A stretch of DNA of 64,000 nt from JAYWDA01 sp043747555 (lineage in GTDB: Bacteria; Bdellovibrionota; Bdellovibrionia; Bdellovibrionales; Bdellovibrionaceae). The stretch spans positions 62,001 to 126,000 of the forward strand of contig JAYTOY010000020.1 in the NCBI GenBank assembly GCA_043747555.1, given 5' to 3'. The position numbers and the translations under genes were made by a program. Below, in pieces: positions 18,174 to 26,332 of this stretch (positions are counted from its first letter, which is position 1; each line of letters begins with the position of its first letter). The notes under the pieces are model-generated. The model was not told the DNA's origin. It did not search any database and saw nothing but the letters and a program-made list of their open reading frames with translations.

Positions 18174-18186
18174 TGACACTGTGTCA
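18174..18186. promoter_or_regulatory. Perfect palindrome TGACAC-T-GTGTCA between divergent genes
   Basis: Six-base arms with a one-base centre lie 42 bases upstream of aspS and 60 bases upstream of the small PHA-family gene. A TTGACC at 18162-18167 just upstream could serve as a -35 box for aspS, which would put the palindrome inside the promoter spacer. A dimeric repressor site is plausible; no regulator is identified. Confidence 0.35.
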
Positions 18187-18228
18187 GTATTAAAACCTCA
18201 CGATAGATCAAGGATTTAGGAAAAATTT

Positions 18229-20040
18229 ATGAAGTTTGTAATTGAACAGAAGCGGTCTCACTATTGCGGCGATTTAAGTCAAAAAGAAGTGGGTCAAAAA
18301 GTGACCTTGATGGGCTGGGTCAGCACGCGCCGAGATCACGGAAGTCTGGTCTTTATTGATCTTCGCGATCGCCAAGGTCTGGTTCAGGTTGTCTTAGATC
18401 CAAATAAAAATGAAACTTCTGCAGCCAAAGAATTGCGCGGTGAGTTCGTTCTAGCCGTCGAAGGCATCGTACGCGAGCGCCCGGAAGGCATGCGAAATTC
18501 TAAAATTCAAACCGGCACCATTGAAATTGAAGCCCAGCGATGCGAAATTTTAAACCCGTCAGCGGTTCTGCCGTTTCAAATTGATGATGAAAACGTCAAC
18601 GAGATGTTAAGATTAAAATATAGATACCTCGATCTTAGGTCGCCTCGGTTGCAGAAGCAGCTTTTCTTGCGTCATAAAGTGGCCCAAACGGTTCGTACCT
18701 ATCTTTCTGACAATGGATTTATTGAAGTCGAAACTCCCATTTTATTTAAAAGCACGCCCGAAGGAGCCCGCGATTATTTAGTTCCTTCCAGAGTTAATCC
18801 AGGAAATTTTTATGCGCTTCCGCAATCGCCCCAGTTATTAAAGCAGCTTTTAATGGTTGCTAACTTTGACCGCTACTTTCAAATCGCCCGATGTTTTCGC
18901 GACGAAGATCTTCGCGCCGATCGCCAGCCCGAGTTTTCACAAATCGATATTGAGATGTCGTTTATCGATGAGGATGATATTATTAAAATGAACGAAGGCT
19001 TACTGCGGTTATTATGGAAGAAGTTTCGTGACGTTGATATCGGTGACGTTCCAAGAATGACCTTTCAAGAAGCCATGGACCGCTATGGAAGTGATAAGCC
19101 AGATGTTCGTTTCGGAGTTGAAATCAAAGACCTAAAATCGATCGTCTCTGGAAAGGGTTTTAAGGTTTTTGATGATGTCATTGCCCGATCTGGTGTCGTC
19201 AGGGGCATTGCAGTTCCTGGCGGCGGAAAATTTTCTCGGGGTCAATTAGATAAGCTGACAGACCTTGCAAAAAAAGCAGGCGCCAAGGGCCTGGTTTGGA
19301 TTAAGTTCGAAACTGATGGCGCGATCACATCGTCCATTGCAAAATTTTTTAGTCCCGAAGATTTGAAATCTATGCTGCAAATTTGTGGCGGCGGAAACGG
19401 CGATGCAGCTTTGGTTGTTGCTGATGAATTTGATACGACCTGCGCGTCCTTATCAGCCTTGCGATTGCATCTAGGTAAAGAACTCAATTTGATTGATAAA
19501 ACGAAAGATCGTTTTCTTTGGATTGTCGATTTTCCAATGTTGGAATTTTCCCCCGAAGATAAGCGATGGGTGCCAAGGCATCATCCGTTCACATCTCCGA
19601 AGGACGAATCGTTCCAAGACCTGATGACCAATAACGAAAAAGCTTACGGAAAAATTTTGGCCAAAGCCTATGACTTGGTCTGCAATGGCTATGAAATCGC
19701 CGGCGGAAGCATTCGAATTTATCGCAATGAAATTCAGTCAGCGATGTTTAAACTTTTGGGGATGACAACGGAAGAGACCCAAACAAAGTTTGGTTTTTTC
19801 TTAGAAGCTCTAAAATACGGAACACCTCCGCACGGAGGAATCGCTTGGGGTATGGACCGCTTAGTGATGATTCTTTGTGACACTGAAGCAATTCGCGAAG
19901 TGATTGCTTTTCCAAAAACAGCCAAGGCCTCTTGCTTAATGTCGGATTGTCCTAGTGAAGTCACTCGCGACCAGTTGGCCGAAGTGGGTGTGAAACTCAG
20001 CTCATTGGCTGAAAAGGCTCTGGAAGATTCAAAGAAATAA
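18229..20040 (+). CDS. aspS: Aspartate-tRNA ligase
   Basis: Class II aminoacyl-tRNA synthetase charging tRNA-Asp; 603 residues, the bacterial-type length. The N-terminal OB fold (VTLMGWVSTRRDHGSLVFIDLRDR in outline) binds the anticodon. The catalytic core follows, with motif 2 (FRDEDLRADRQPEFSQID) and motif 3 (GGIAWGMDRLVM), interrupted by the bacterial GAD insertion (about residues 285-420). RHHPFTSPKDE is the usual flipping-loop region. ATG follows AGGAAAAATTT. Whether it is discriminating or also charges tRNA-Asn cannot be read reliably here. Confidence 0.97.
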   Translation: MKFVIEQKRSHYCGDLSQKEVGQKVTLMGWVSTRRDHGSLVFIDLRDRQGLVQVVLDPNKNETSAAKELRGEFVLAVEGIVRERPEGMRNSKIQTGTIEIEAQRCEILNPSAVLPFQIDDENVNEMLRLKYRYLDLRSPRLQKQLFLRHKVAQTVRTYLSDNGFIEVETPILFKSTPEGARDYLVPSRVNPGNFYALPQSPQLLKQLLMVANFDRYFQIARCFRDEDLRADRQPEFSQIDIEMSFIDEDDIIKMNEGLLRLLWKKFRDVDIGDVPRMTFQEAMDRYGSDKPDVRFGVEIKDLKSIVSGKGFKVFDDVIARSGVVRGIAVPGGGKFSRGQLDKLTDLAKKAGAKGLVWIKFETDGAITSSIAKFFSPEDLKSMLQICGGGNGDAALVVADEFDTTCASLSALRLHLGKELNLIDKTKDRFLWIVDFPMLEFSPEDKRWVPRHHPFTSPKDESFQDLMTNNEKAYGKILAKAYDLVCNGYEIAGGSIRIYRNEIQSAMFKLLGMTTEETQTKFGFFLEALKYGTPPHGGIAWGMDRLVMILCDTEAIREVIAFPKTAKASCLMSDCPSEVTRDQLAEVGVKLSSLAEKALEDSKK

Positions 20041-20110
20041 GTCTTTCGCCTAGTCCAGTTGTTAGCCGAATGTCTCAAGTTGATCCGTTATCTTCCGATC
20101 AGAGTACTGG

Positions 20111-20125
20111 GAGTCATGATGACTC
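20111..20125. promoter_or_regulatory. Palindrome GAGTCAT-G-ATGACTC in the aspS-downstream leader
   Basis: Perfect seven-base arms around one base, 21 bases upstream of the next start codon. Read as RNA it is a five-pair stem with a five-base loop and no good U-tract, so an operator or leader structure is more likely than a terminator. The core GTCAT/ATGAC recurs in the palindrome at 24129-24142. Confidence 0.3.
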
Positions 20126-20146
20126 TTGGTTGTACATGGAGGTATT

Positions 20147-20527
20147 ATGGAGAAAATCAGCAGAATTCTTGCTGGAAATGCGCGAACTCGGTCGGTGGAT
20201 GTTTCAAAGTCGCAGCCGGTTCGTCCCGGAGCTCCTGCTTTCGGTCGCCCTGAAGGAAAAGTCACAACAGCAGCCATTGAAGATAAAATTTCACTAAGCG
20301 CTCTTGCTAACGATCGTCCCTTAGAGACAACCAACTACAAGAATAGTGTGGAAGCCGCAAAAGTAAAAGTAATCAAAGACAGCACGCAAAGATTTTTTGA
20401 TACGCGTATTCCTCAGGCCATCGCTAAAGAAAACGAAGCGCCGTTATCAGAAGAAATTTTAGAAAACATTTCTGAGCCTAGTTTGTCTAAAGTGAATCCA
20501 GACTCTTCCAAAGAGGCAATGGCATAA
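20147..20527 (+). CDS. Small hypothetical protein, probably unstructured at its N terminus
   Basis: A 126-residue protein with no signal peptide or membrane segment. ATG 20147 follows GGAGGT closely; a longer frame from 20126 is possible. The N-terminal third is rich in Arg, Pro, Ser and Gly (SQPVRPGAPAFGRPEGK), then comes DKISLSALA, and the rest is a charged helical region. The DKISLS stretch faintly recalls the FlgM anti-sigma-28 family, but the resemblance is too weak to name it. Its last 115 bases overlap the 3' end of the convergent cpaF gene. Confidence 0.55.
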   Translation: MEKISRILAGNARTRSVDVSKSQPVRPGAPAFGRPEGKVTTAAIEDKISLSALANDRPLETTNYKNSVEAAKVKVIKDSTQRFFDTRIPQAIAKENEAPLSEEILENISEPSLSKVNPDSSKEAMA

Positions 20528-21573
20528 AGCCCTTTAAATTTTCGTTGTCCCTGGGAATCGCGGCCAGTCACCAAGATTCCATCCAGGGACATATGAATCA
20601 AACGACGTATTGCTATTAAATTCCATTGAGGTGCCCCCAGATGCACCAGCATTTCTAATCTTAGTAAGGCTTGCGCAGGACTTTCAGCATGTAAGGTACC
20701 CAAGCTTCCGCGATGCCCTGATGATAATGCCATTAAAAAATCTTTGGCCTCAGCGCCACGCATTTCACCAATAACAAGTCTGTCAGGTCTTAAACGCAAA
20801 GCGGTTTTCAATAAATCCATCAAAGTAACATCTGGCAAAATTCCTTGCGAATCTTTACGAGTCAGCAACTTTAAACTGGCCCCATTGGGAATTTTTATTT
20901 CAGAGCTATCTTCTAATATAATCGATCTTTCGCTGGACCTTGTGTCGCAAAGACAAGCATTCAAAACAGAAGTTTTGCCAGAGCTGGTAGGTCCAATCAC
21001 CAAAAAATTCTTGCCCGTGGAAACCCAATACTGGATCAGATTTTTTTCCCAATTCTGACACCAACCTGCACTCATCAATTGATCTAAGGTCCAAGGATTT
21101 TCTGGATGTCGGCGAAGGCTCAAGATATCGCCTTCAGAGTGAAGTTCAGAGCGCACCATATTCAATCGAAACGGGCCAGTTTGACCGTCGACAATTGGAA
21201 ATTCTGCCGTTGGGTGGACATTAGCTGACTGTGAAATATCATCAAAAATATTTCGATAGGTCGTTAAAGATAGAAAAATATCCGAATGTTTTTGAAGTTT
21301 TCCCTTTTTTTCAAACCAAATGGATTCCGGTCCATTCACAATAATTTCGCAGATTTCTGGATCGCTCTTGAGCTCCTCTAAGGGACCCCATCCAAAAAAT
21401 TCATAATACACACGAGTTCGTAACTTCTCAGGATGTGTTTTAAGAATTTCATCAACGCGACATTTTAGCTTTTCAGTGTAAGCAGTTTTTACTGATTGCC
21501 CTATTTGATAGTCTTCACTTGAAAAATCATCTAAATTTTTTTGAATTTCCGATATAAGATTCTTAATTTCCAT
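20413..21573 (-). CDS. cpaF: Tad/Flp pilus assembly ATPase CpaF/TadA
   Basis: Hexameric secretion ATPase that powers Flp (type IVb) pilus assembly at the inner membrane. About 386 residues. The N-terminal domain precedes Walker A GPTSSGKT (about residue 194), an Asp box region, Walker B LVIGEMRG (about 265) and the His box GHRGSLGTLHA (about 286). ATG 21573 (MEIKN) sits seven bases after GGAG; ATG 21585 would add four residues. The start overlaps the secretin stop, so the two are coupled. The C terminus overlaps a convergent small gene by 115 bases. Confidence 0.93.
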   Translation of the reverse strand: MEIKNLISEIQKNLDDFSSEDYQIGQSVKTAYTEKLKCRVDEILKTHPEKLRTRVYYEFFGWGPLEELKSDPEICEIIVNGPESIWFEKKGKLQKHSDIFLSLTTYRNIFDDISQSANVHPTAEFPIVDGQTGPFRLNMVRSELHSEGDILSLRRHPENPWTLDQLMSAGWCQNWEKNLIQYWVSTGKNFLVIGPTSSGKTSVLNACLCDTRSSERSIILEDSSEIKIPNGASLKLLTRKDSQGILPDVTLMDLLKTALRLRPDRLVIGEMRGAEAKDFLMALSSGHRGSLGTLHAESPAQALLRLEMLVHLGAPQWNLIAIRRLIHMSLDGILVTGRDSQGQRKFKGLYAIASLEESGFTLDKLGSEMFSKISSDNGASFSLAMA

Positions 21574-22888
21574 ATGATTCTCCATTAACTAAATGTTTTG
21601 GAGTTGTTTCTATAGCCTCTGATTGTAAATCAATAATTTCAGGCCGCACAAAAATCACGAGTTCAGTTCTGTTCTCACGAAAATCTTTGCTAGAAAAAAG
21701 TGCACCTAAGACGGGCAGGCGAGACAACCAAGGCATACCCTCAGAACTTTGGCTTTCCTCATTTTTAATTAGTCCAGATAGAGCAATCGTTCGGGAAGAT
21801 CGTAAATCAAAGTAGCTGGATACATGATGAGTGATGATAGCTGGAATGCCATCAACTGTTCTTGCAGGATCGATACTTGAAACATCAGTGTCAATTTGTA
21901 AACTCATTTGCCCCAAGCTATCTGCTAAGGGTTTAACTTTTAAAACAATTCCATATTTTTTCCAAACCACATCGCTCATTTTGTAATTCATAATTTTAAT
22001 AGGAAATTCGCCTCCCGCCACGAATTCAGCTTCTTTGCCGCTGCGGCAAATGAGGTTAGGGCTGGCTAGGACTTTGCCTTTCCCATTTTGTTCGAAAAAA
22101 TGGGCAGTCGCCGTGGTGTTAGAATCGCCAAAAAATGCTTGAGGCAGAATCTGAGCCTCATAGCTGTCAGGCCATTTCAGTCCAATTTTTTGACTCCATG
22201 CCCGCTGAATTTCAACGACAGTAATTTGCAAACGGATAGTTGGCTCGATCGCCAGGCTGTTGGCATCTTCAGAAACAGTCACACCATAAGGACTTAAGAT
22301 TTTTTTATATTGAGCTGTAAAAATATGTTTCAAAGGCAGCCGGATCGAAGCGCCTTCTGAAAATGATATTTTTTGCTTTGCTAATGAATTTTCCACTAAT
22401 AATGCATCAAAATATTTTTGCGCTTCGGCTTTAAGTTCAGAACTAAGTTCGACATTCATCACATAATTAATTTCAGAACCTTTCAAATTGTTGGCTAAAG
22501 TCTGCCAATCTTTCATTCGAAATAGCTGACCCAGCACCTGTGTGTCCCCCTGGCTATAATCAACCTTTAAACCTAAGATTGTCTTAAGAGCTTCTTGAAG
22601 TCTTAAAAGAGCCTCTTGTTTTCTTGGGTTTATAACGTAAATCTGGTAGGGCTGGTCTCCTATGCGAACTAAGGATGCCCCTTCGGCTAAGCCAGAAACT
22701 TTCAGTGACCCGCCCATGTTTTGAGCTTTAATAACTTTGCTGTCTTCAATCCAGACGCGGGATGAATTCAGGATTAGCCTTTTTTCTTCGCCTAAGACTA
22801 AGTGGGAAACAATAAGTGGCGAAGCTTTTGCTGAAAACGACATTGTCATAGGAATAAGCAAGGACAGAATAGCAATTAGATTTTTCAT
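21563..22888 (-). CDS. cpaC: Tad/Flp pilus outer-membrane secretin CpaC/RcpA
   Basis: Secretin that forms the outer-membrane channel for Flp pili. The 441 residues include a signal peptide (about 1-22), a pilus N-terminal domain (about 27-95; SGLAEGASLVRIGD, YQIYVI), a BON/N1-like segment and the secretin domain (about 215-425; LASPNLICRSGKEAEFVAGGEFPI in outline, then SGLIKNEESQSSEGMPWLSRLPVLG). It is paired with cpaF, but cpaB, cpaE, tadB and tadC are not adjacent, unlike the usual tad order. Confidence 0.92.
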   Translation of the reverse strand: MKNLIAILSLLIPMTMSFSAKASPLIVSHLVLGEEKRLILNSSRVWIEDSKVIKAQNMGGSLKVSGLAEGASLVRIGDQPYQIYVINPRKQEALLRLQEALKTILGLKVDYSQGDTQVLGQLFRMKDWQTLANNLKGSEINYVMNVELSSELKAEAQKYFDALLVENSLAKQKISFSEGASIRLPLKHIFTAQYKKILSPYGVTVSEDANSLAIEPTIRLQITVVEIQRAWSQKIGLKWPDSYEAQILPQAFFGDSNTTATAHFFEQNGKGKVLASPNLICRSGKEAEFVAGGEFPIKIMNYKMSDVVWKKYGIVLKVKPLADSLGQMSLQIDTDVSSIDPARTVDGIPAIITHHVSSYFDLRSSRTIALSGLIKNEESQSSEGMPWLSRLPVLGALFSSKDFRENRTELVIFVRPEIIDLQSEAIETTPKHLVNGESYGN

Positions 22889-22897
22889 AGTGCTTTA

Positions 22898-22909
22898 CGC
22901 TTGCAAGCG
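22898..22909. promoter_or_regulatory. 12-bp palindrome CGCTTGCAAGCG next to the cpaC start
   Basis: A perfect palindrome ending ten bases before the cpaC ATG, where a ribosome site would be expected; no strong Shine-Dalgarno is visible there. A second short palindrome, CGGTGTCACCG, lies 10 bases further upstream (about 22919-22929). Either an operator or a translational control hairpin is possible. Confidence 0.3.
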
Positions 22910-22958
22910 GCAGACCGCCGGTGTCACCGTAGACTTATTGATCAGCGCCTAGCAAAGT

Positions 22959-22971
22959 CCGGAAAATCCGG
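22959..22971 (-). terminator. Weak hairpin after the receiver/kinase gene
   Basis: CCGGA-TTT-TCCGG on the minus strand, three bases past the kinase stop codon, followed by ACTTTGC rather than a full U-run. It is a marginal intrinsic terminator separating the kinase gene from cpaC. Confidence 0.3.
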
Positions 22972-22974
22972 CTT

Positions 22975-24072
22975 TTAGATATCAAAATAAACTGAGACGC
23001 CGTTGGAATGATTCCGAATATTTAATCCGGAATCATGCTTTTGTAAAATCGCCTGAGAGACCGACAATCCTAAGCCCAATCCCTTGCTATGATTCATAAT
23101 ATTTTCATCAATAAAAAAAGGCTTGAAGATTTTTTCAATGACAGTTTCTGAAATGGGCGAGCCGATATTGGTGACACTGATTCTGTACTTGTCTTCAAAA
23201 GGCTTTCCTTCCACCACAACTTCAGTTTTTTCGGACCCAAATTTGGCCGCATTGTTAATCAGTCGATCCAGGACTTGGCCTAAAAGCCGCGAGTCCGAAA
23301 GAAAGACTCCAGCCTGGAAATTTTCTTTCACAGTCTGCTGTTTTTTCATCAGCAGTTCTTTTGTGTCTAATTTTAATTCTGACAGAAACGACGTCAGAAT
23401 TGTTTCACGTTTTTCTAATGAAAGTTGATTCAGCTCGGCCCGCACCAAAAGCAGAACATCGTCGACAAGGTTTTTAAGTCTGTCGGTACTCTGTTGAATA
23501 CGATCAACATAAAGTTGCTGCTCATCATTTAAGGTAGTTTCTAAAAGCAAACTGAGGAAACTGATCAAGGAAGTCAGGGGTGTTTTAAGTTCGTGATTGA
23601 TCAAAATCATAAAATTACTTTTGGCGCGATCAAGTAACTGTAGCTCTCGCAAAGCAGATTCAAGATCCATATTTTTTTGTTTTAATTCTCGCCCGATAAG
23701 AAATCGATCGATGGCATGTTCCACAGTATTCGCTAAATCAATCGGGTCCCAAGGTTTTGTAAGGTAGCGGTAAATTTGTCCCTCGTTCACAGCAGAAATG
23801 ACCGATTCAAGATCAGTGTAACCAGTCAGCAGAATTCTTACAGTGTCGGGAAATGCCGTCAGAGTTTTTTGTAAAAACTCGACCCCTGTCATTTCAGGCA
23901 TTCGTTGATCTGTGATAATTAAAGCGACTTGTCCCGGATGTTGGTCCAGCAACTGCAAAGCTTGATCACCTGACGTCGCTTTTAAAACAGTATATTTTTT
24001 CCGGAACAGCCGCTCGAGCGCTTCGACATTATCAATTTCATCATCAACACAAAGAATTATATGCTTTGCCAT
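22975..24072 (-). CDS. Receiver domain-histidine kinase protein (REC-HisKA-HATPase)
   Basis: A 365-residue soluble two-component protein with the receiver at the N terminus. REC spans about 4-120, with the acidic pair Asp10-Asp11, phospho-acceptor Asp55 (LIITDQRMPEMTG), Thr83 and Lys106. A short coiled coil leads to HisKA with His160 (NHELKTPL) and an HATPase domain with N box (INNAAKFG) and G box (GLGLGLS). There is no transmembrane segment, so it takes input from another kinase or partner. ATG 24072 begins MAKHIILCVDDE; an upstream TTG at 24108 is less convincing. It is divergent from the glycine-rich protein and precedes cpaC-cpaF. Confidence 0.9.
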   Translation of the reverse strand: MAKHIILCVDDEIDNVEALERLFRKKYTVLKATSGDQALQLLDQHPGQVALIITDQRMPEMTGVEFLQKTLTAFPDTVRILLTGYTDLESVISAVNEGQIYRYLTKPWDPIDLANTVEHAIDRFLIGRELKQKNMDLESALRELQLLDRAKSNFMILINHELKTPLTSLISFLSLLLETTLNDEQQLYVDRIQQSTDRLKNLVDDVLLLVRAELNQLSLEKRETILTSFLSELKLDTKELLMKKQQTVKENFQAGVFLSDSRLLGQVLDRLINNAAKFGSEKTEVVVEGKPFEDKYRISVTNIGSPISETVIEKIFKPFFIDENIMNHSKGLGLGLSVSQAILQKHDSGLNIRNHSNGVSVYFDI

Positions 24073-24128
24073 GAAGGTTAGTGTAAGATTGGAAGTAGGT
24101 GCAGGCAAGGTCCAGCGCCAAAAGGGAT

Positions 24129-24142
24129 TGTCATGGATGACA
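24129..24142. promoter_or_regulatory. Palindrome TGTCAT-GG-ATGACA in a divergent intergenic region
   Basis: Perfect six-base arms in the 182-base gap between the receiver/kinase gene and the glycine-rich protein gene. It is 57 bases upstream of the kinase start and 113 upstream of the other start. It is a candidate dimeric regulator site for either promoter; the GTCAT half-site recurs at 20111-20125. Confidence 0.35.
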
Positions 24143-24254
24143 TGAACACAGGATCTAAGTCTAGTCTTTACAATTTCATTTTAAGTCATTTCGACTTTCT
24201 GACGATTTTACCTAGGTATGACATTTTAGAAAATTGTTTTTTGAGAGGATCTCT

Positions 24255-26273
24255 ATGAATTTCATGTGTCGATTTCTAAGCTATTGGCTTGTTATTGCGA
24301 TGTCGTTTCCGGCGTCTGCCCAGCAAATGAGCGGTGGCGCTTACATGCAAGCGGGAACAGGAATGGCCGGAGCGGTTCAAGGGTGTCCTGGTGGCGGAAT
24401 GCAAATTCCTCCGGGCGCACGAGATGCTTTGGACGATGTTCGCCAACGACAAAAAGATCTTGATGTTTTGAAAGGCAAAATTCGTCGGCTTGAAAGTGAT
24501 AAGGCGAAAGCAGAATCTGACAGAGATCGCGCTAAAGATGACTTAGGTGATATCATCGATGGAAGGTGGGTTGATACTTTTGCATCTCATATCGATAACC
24601 AAAACTCATGCACTTCGTATAACGTTCATCCAAGTTGTGGCTCTGGAACTCCGGCTCCATCACAAAATTGTCCCACTGGAAACTGTAATAATTCACCGAC
24701 CAAAGTGGATGCTGTTCCCAGACGAGGAAGCGCCAGCGTAGATGCAGTTCCGTGCAGTCTTAAAACAATCAGGCCTATTCAAGCTGGTATTTGGAACCGA
24801 GTTTGCGATGAGTCTCAACCAGGAAATATTTCAGCACCGGCGGCTTGTGAATCAGAAATTTATCTTAAAGGAGCTGAAGGTCGCACAAGAAGTAAGTGTA
24901 CAAGTGCTCTTCAAAAATACCAAAAGGCAGCAGATAAAGTTAGAAAGCTTGATAATCAACTAGCTGTTTATGGAGAAGATCGATTAGATCGTGCTTCTGA
25001 TCGTGTGGACAATGCTAAAAGAAGATTCGAAGAAGCGATCACGCGATACCAAACCGAAGGCACATTTTGTTATGAATGTGCGGCCGGTGGTGCTGGCGGT
25101 GAAGCTCCAGAAAGACGTTTTGACTGGCCCACTTTATGGGCAGGCCTTGGCGTTGGAGTGATCGCAACAGTGGCTGGCCTTAGCGCAGAAAGAAATCGCG
25201 CTGCTAAAAATGCAAGCATTGGAGCTCCAACGACAGAGACCTATCCATCATTTTTGTATGGAATGCCATTTATGTTAAATGGTTTTTATGGAGCGATGGC
25301 TGGCGGAGTCGGCGGTGGAGGCTTTGCCTGCGGTGGCGGCGGCGGAGGAATTGGCGGCGGTTATGGCGGCGGTGGTAACGGCGGTGTCTTTGGATATCCT
25401 CCAGGTATGGGCGGTGGCATGGGCGGCCCAGCTGGCGGCGGAATTTATTTACCTGGTGGCGGTGGTTACGGCGGTTACCCTGGAATAGGGGGAGGAATCG
25501 GATTCCCTGGTGGCGGTGGTTACCCTGGAATGGGCGGCGGTTATCCCGGTATTGGTGGCGGCATGGGCGGTTATCCTGGAATGGGTGGCGGAATCGGATT
25601 CCCTGGTGGCGGTGGCTACGGCGGAATTCCCGGAATGGGCGGAGCTTATCCTGGCGGTGGCGGATTCCCAGGTATGGGCTACCCAGGTATGGGTGGAGGT
25701 ATTGGCGGCGGAATTGGATTTCCAGGAATGGGTGGCGGCATAGGCTTTCCTGGTGGTGGAATGGGCGGCGGTTATCCAGGTGGTGGTTACCCAGGAATGG
25801 GCGGCGGATTTCCAGGTATAGGTGGTGGAATCGGCGGCGGCATTGGTGGCGGAATTGGATTTCCTGGAATGGGCGGCGGCATGGGCGGCTATCCTGGAAT
25901 GGGTGGCGGCATGGGCGTTGGTGGTTTCGAAATGCAACAGCAAATGATGCAAGCTCAGATGCAAGCTTACCAAGAGCAAATGCAAATGCAGATGCGAGTT
26001 CAAGAAAATGCGATTCAACGTCAGCGTGTTGTTGCGGGACTTTACCAAGAACTACAAGGTCTTCAAATTAGAATTCAGTGTGTTCAAGCCGGTGCAAATT
26101 GCGGTGGAAACTATCTTGGAAGTGGTATCAGCAGCGGCATCCAAGGTGGTGGATCAGGTTCATTGATCCCTGCCAGCTCAGTCCCAGGTGGCGGCTTTTC
26201 GCCTGCTCCCGGTACAAACCCATCAGGTGGACCAAGCGGCGGCGGCTCAAACAACGGCGGCTACGCTAGATAA
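24255..26273 (+). CDS. Secreted glycine-rich repeat protein
   Basis: A 672-residue exported protein. ATG 24255 follows GAGAGGAT and starts a signal peptide ending FPASAQ. A charged coiled coil (about residues 60-105) is followed by a Cys-rich stretch (SCGSGTPAPSQNCPTGNC), a second helical region (about 215-275), and a hydrophobic patch (WAGLGVGVIATVAGLSA). Next is a long run of Gly-rich units built on GGYPGMGGG and GGIGFPGGG (about 345-555), a Gln/Met-rich helix (about 560-610) and a low-complexity end. No enzyme domain is seen. Surface structure or matrix is a guess; Gly/Pro/Tyr repeats like these occur in flexible fibrous or coat proteins. Confidence 0.8.
   Translation: MNFMCRFLSYWLVIAMSFPASAQQMSGGAYMQAGTGMAGAVQGCPGGGMQIPPGARDALDDVRQRQKDLDVLKGKIRRLESDKAKAESDRDRAKDDLGDIIDGRWVDTFASHIDNQNSCTSYNVHPSCGSGTPAPSQNCPTGNCNNSPTKVDAVPRRGSASVDAVPCSLKTIRPIQAGIWNRVCDESQPGNISAPAACESEIYLKGAEGRTRSKCTSALQKYQKAADKVRKLDNQLAVYGEDRLDRASDRVDNAKRRFEEAITRYQTEGTFCYECAAGGAGGEAPERRFDWPTLWAGLGVGVIATVAGLSAERNRAAKNASIGAPTTETYPSFLYGMPFMLNGFYGAMAGGVGGGGFACGGGGGGIGGGYGGGGNGGVFGYPPGMGGGMGGPAGGGIYLPGGGGYGGYPGIGGGIGFPGGGGYPGMGGGYPGIGGGMGGYPGMGGGIGFPGGGGYGGIPGMGGAYPGGGGFPGMGYPGMGGGIGGGIGFPGMGGGIGFPGGGMGGGYPGGGYPGMGGGFPGIGGGIGGGIGGGIGFPGMGGGMGGYPGMGGGMGVGGFEMQQQMMQAQMQAYQEQMQMQMRVQENAIQRQRVVAGLYQELQGLQIRIQCVQAGANCGGNYLGSGISSGIQGGGSGSLIPASSVPGGGFSPAPGTNPSGGPSGGGSNNGGYAR
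25291..25935 (+). repeat. Degenerate tandem repeats encoding Gly-Pro-Met/Phe/Tyr units
   Basis: About 640 bases of imperfect short repeats such as CCTGGAATGGGCGGCGG and GGATTCCCTGGTGGCGG, in phase with the reading frame of the glycine-rich protein. GC content is clearly higher than in the flanks. Such arrays change length by slippage, so copy number may vary between strains. Confidence 0.8.
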
Positions 26274-26303
26274 GATTTTTACCGAATTAAGTTAAATTTT
26301 CCT

Positions 26304-26328
26304 AAGCCCTTTGCTAAACAAAGGGCTT
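26304..26328 (+). terminator. Hairpin after the glycine-rich gene, touching the next ribosome site
   Basis: AAGCCCTTTG-CTAAA-CAAAGGGCTT forms a perfect ten-pair stem with a five-base loop, followed by CTTTAT. It looks like an intrinsic terminator with a short U-tract. The right arm also holds the AAGGG that would serve the amidohydrolase ATG at 26333, only five bases beyond the stem. Confidence 0.65.
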
Positions 26329-26332
26329 CTTT

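Noticed and set aside
25449..26048. A 199-codon open frame on the minus strand, rich in His/Ala/Ser/Thr
   Set aside because: It is the antisense reading of the Gly-rich repeat array of the secreted protein; the composition follows directly from the repeats and it has no ribosome site.
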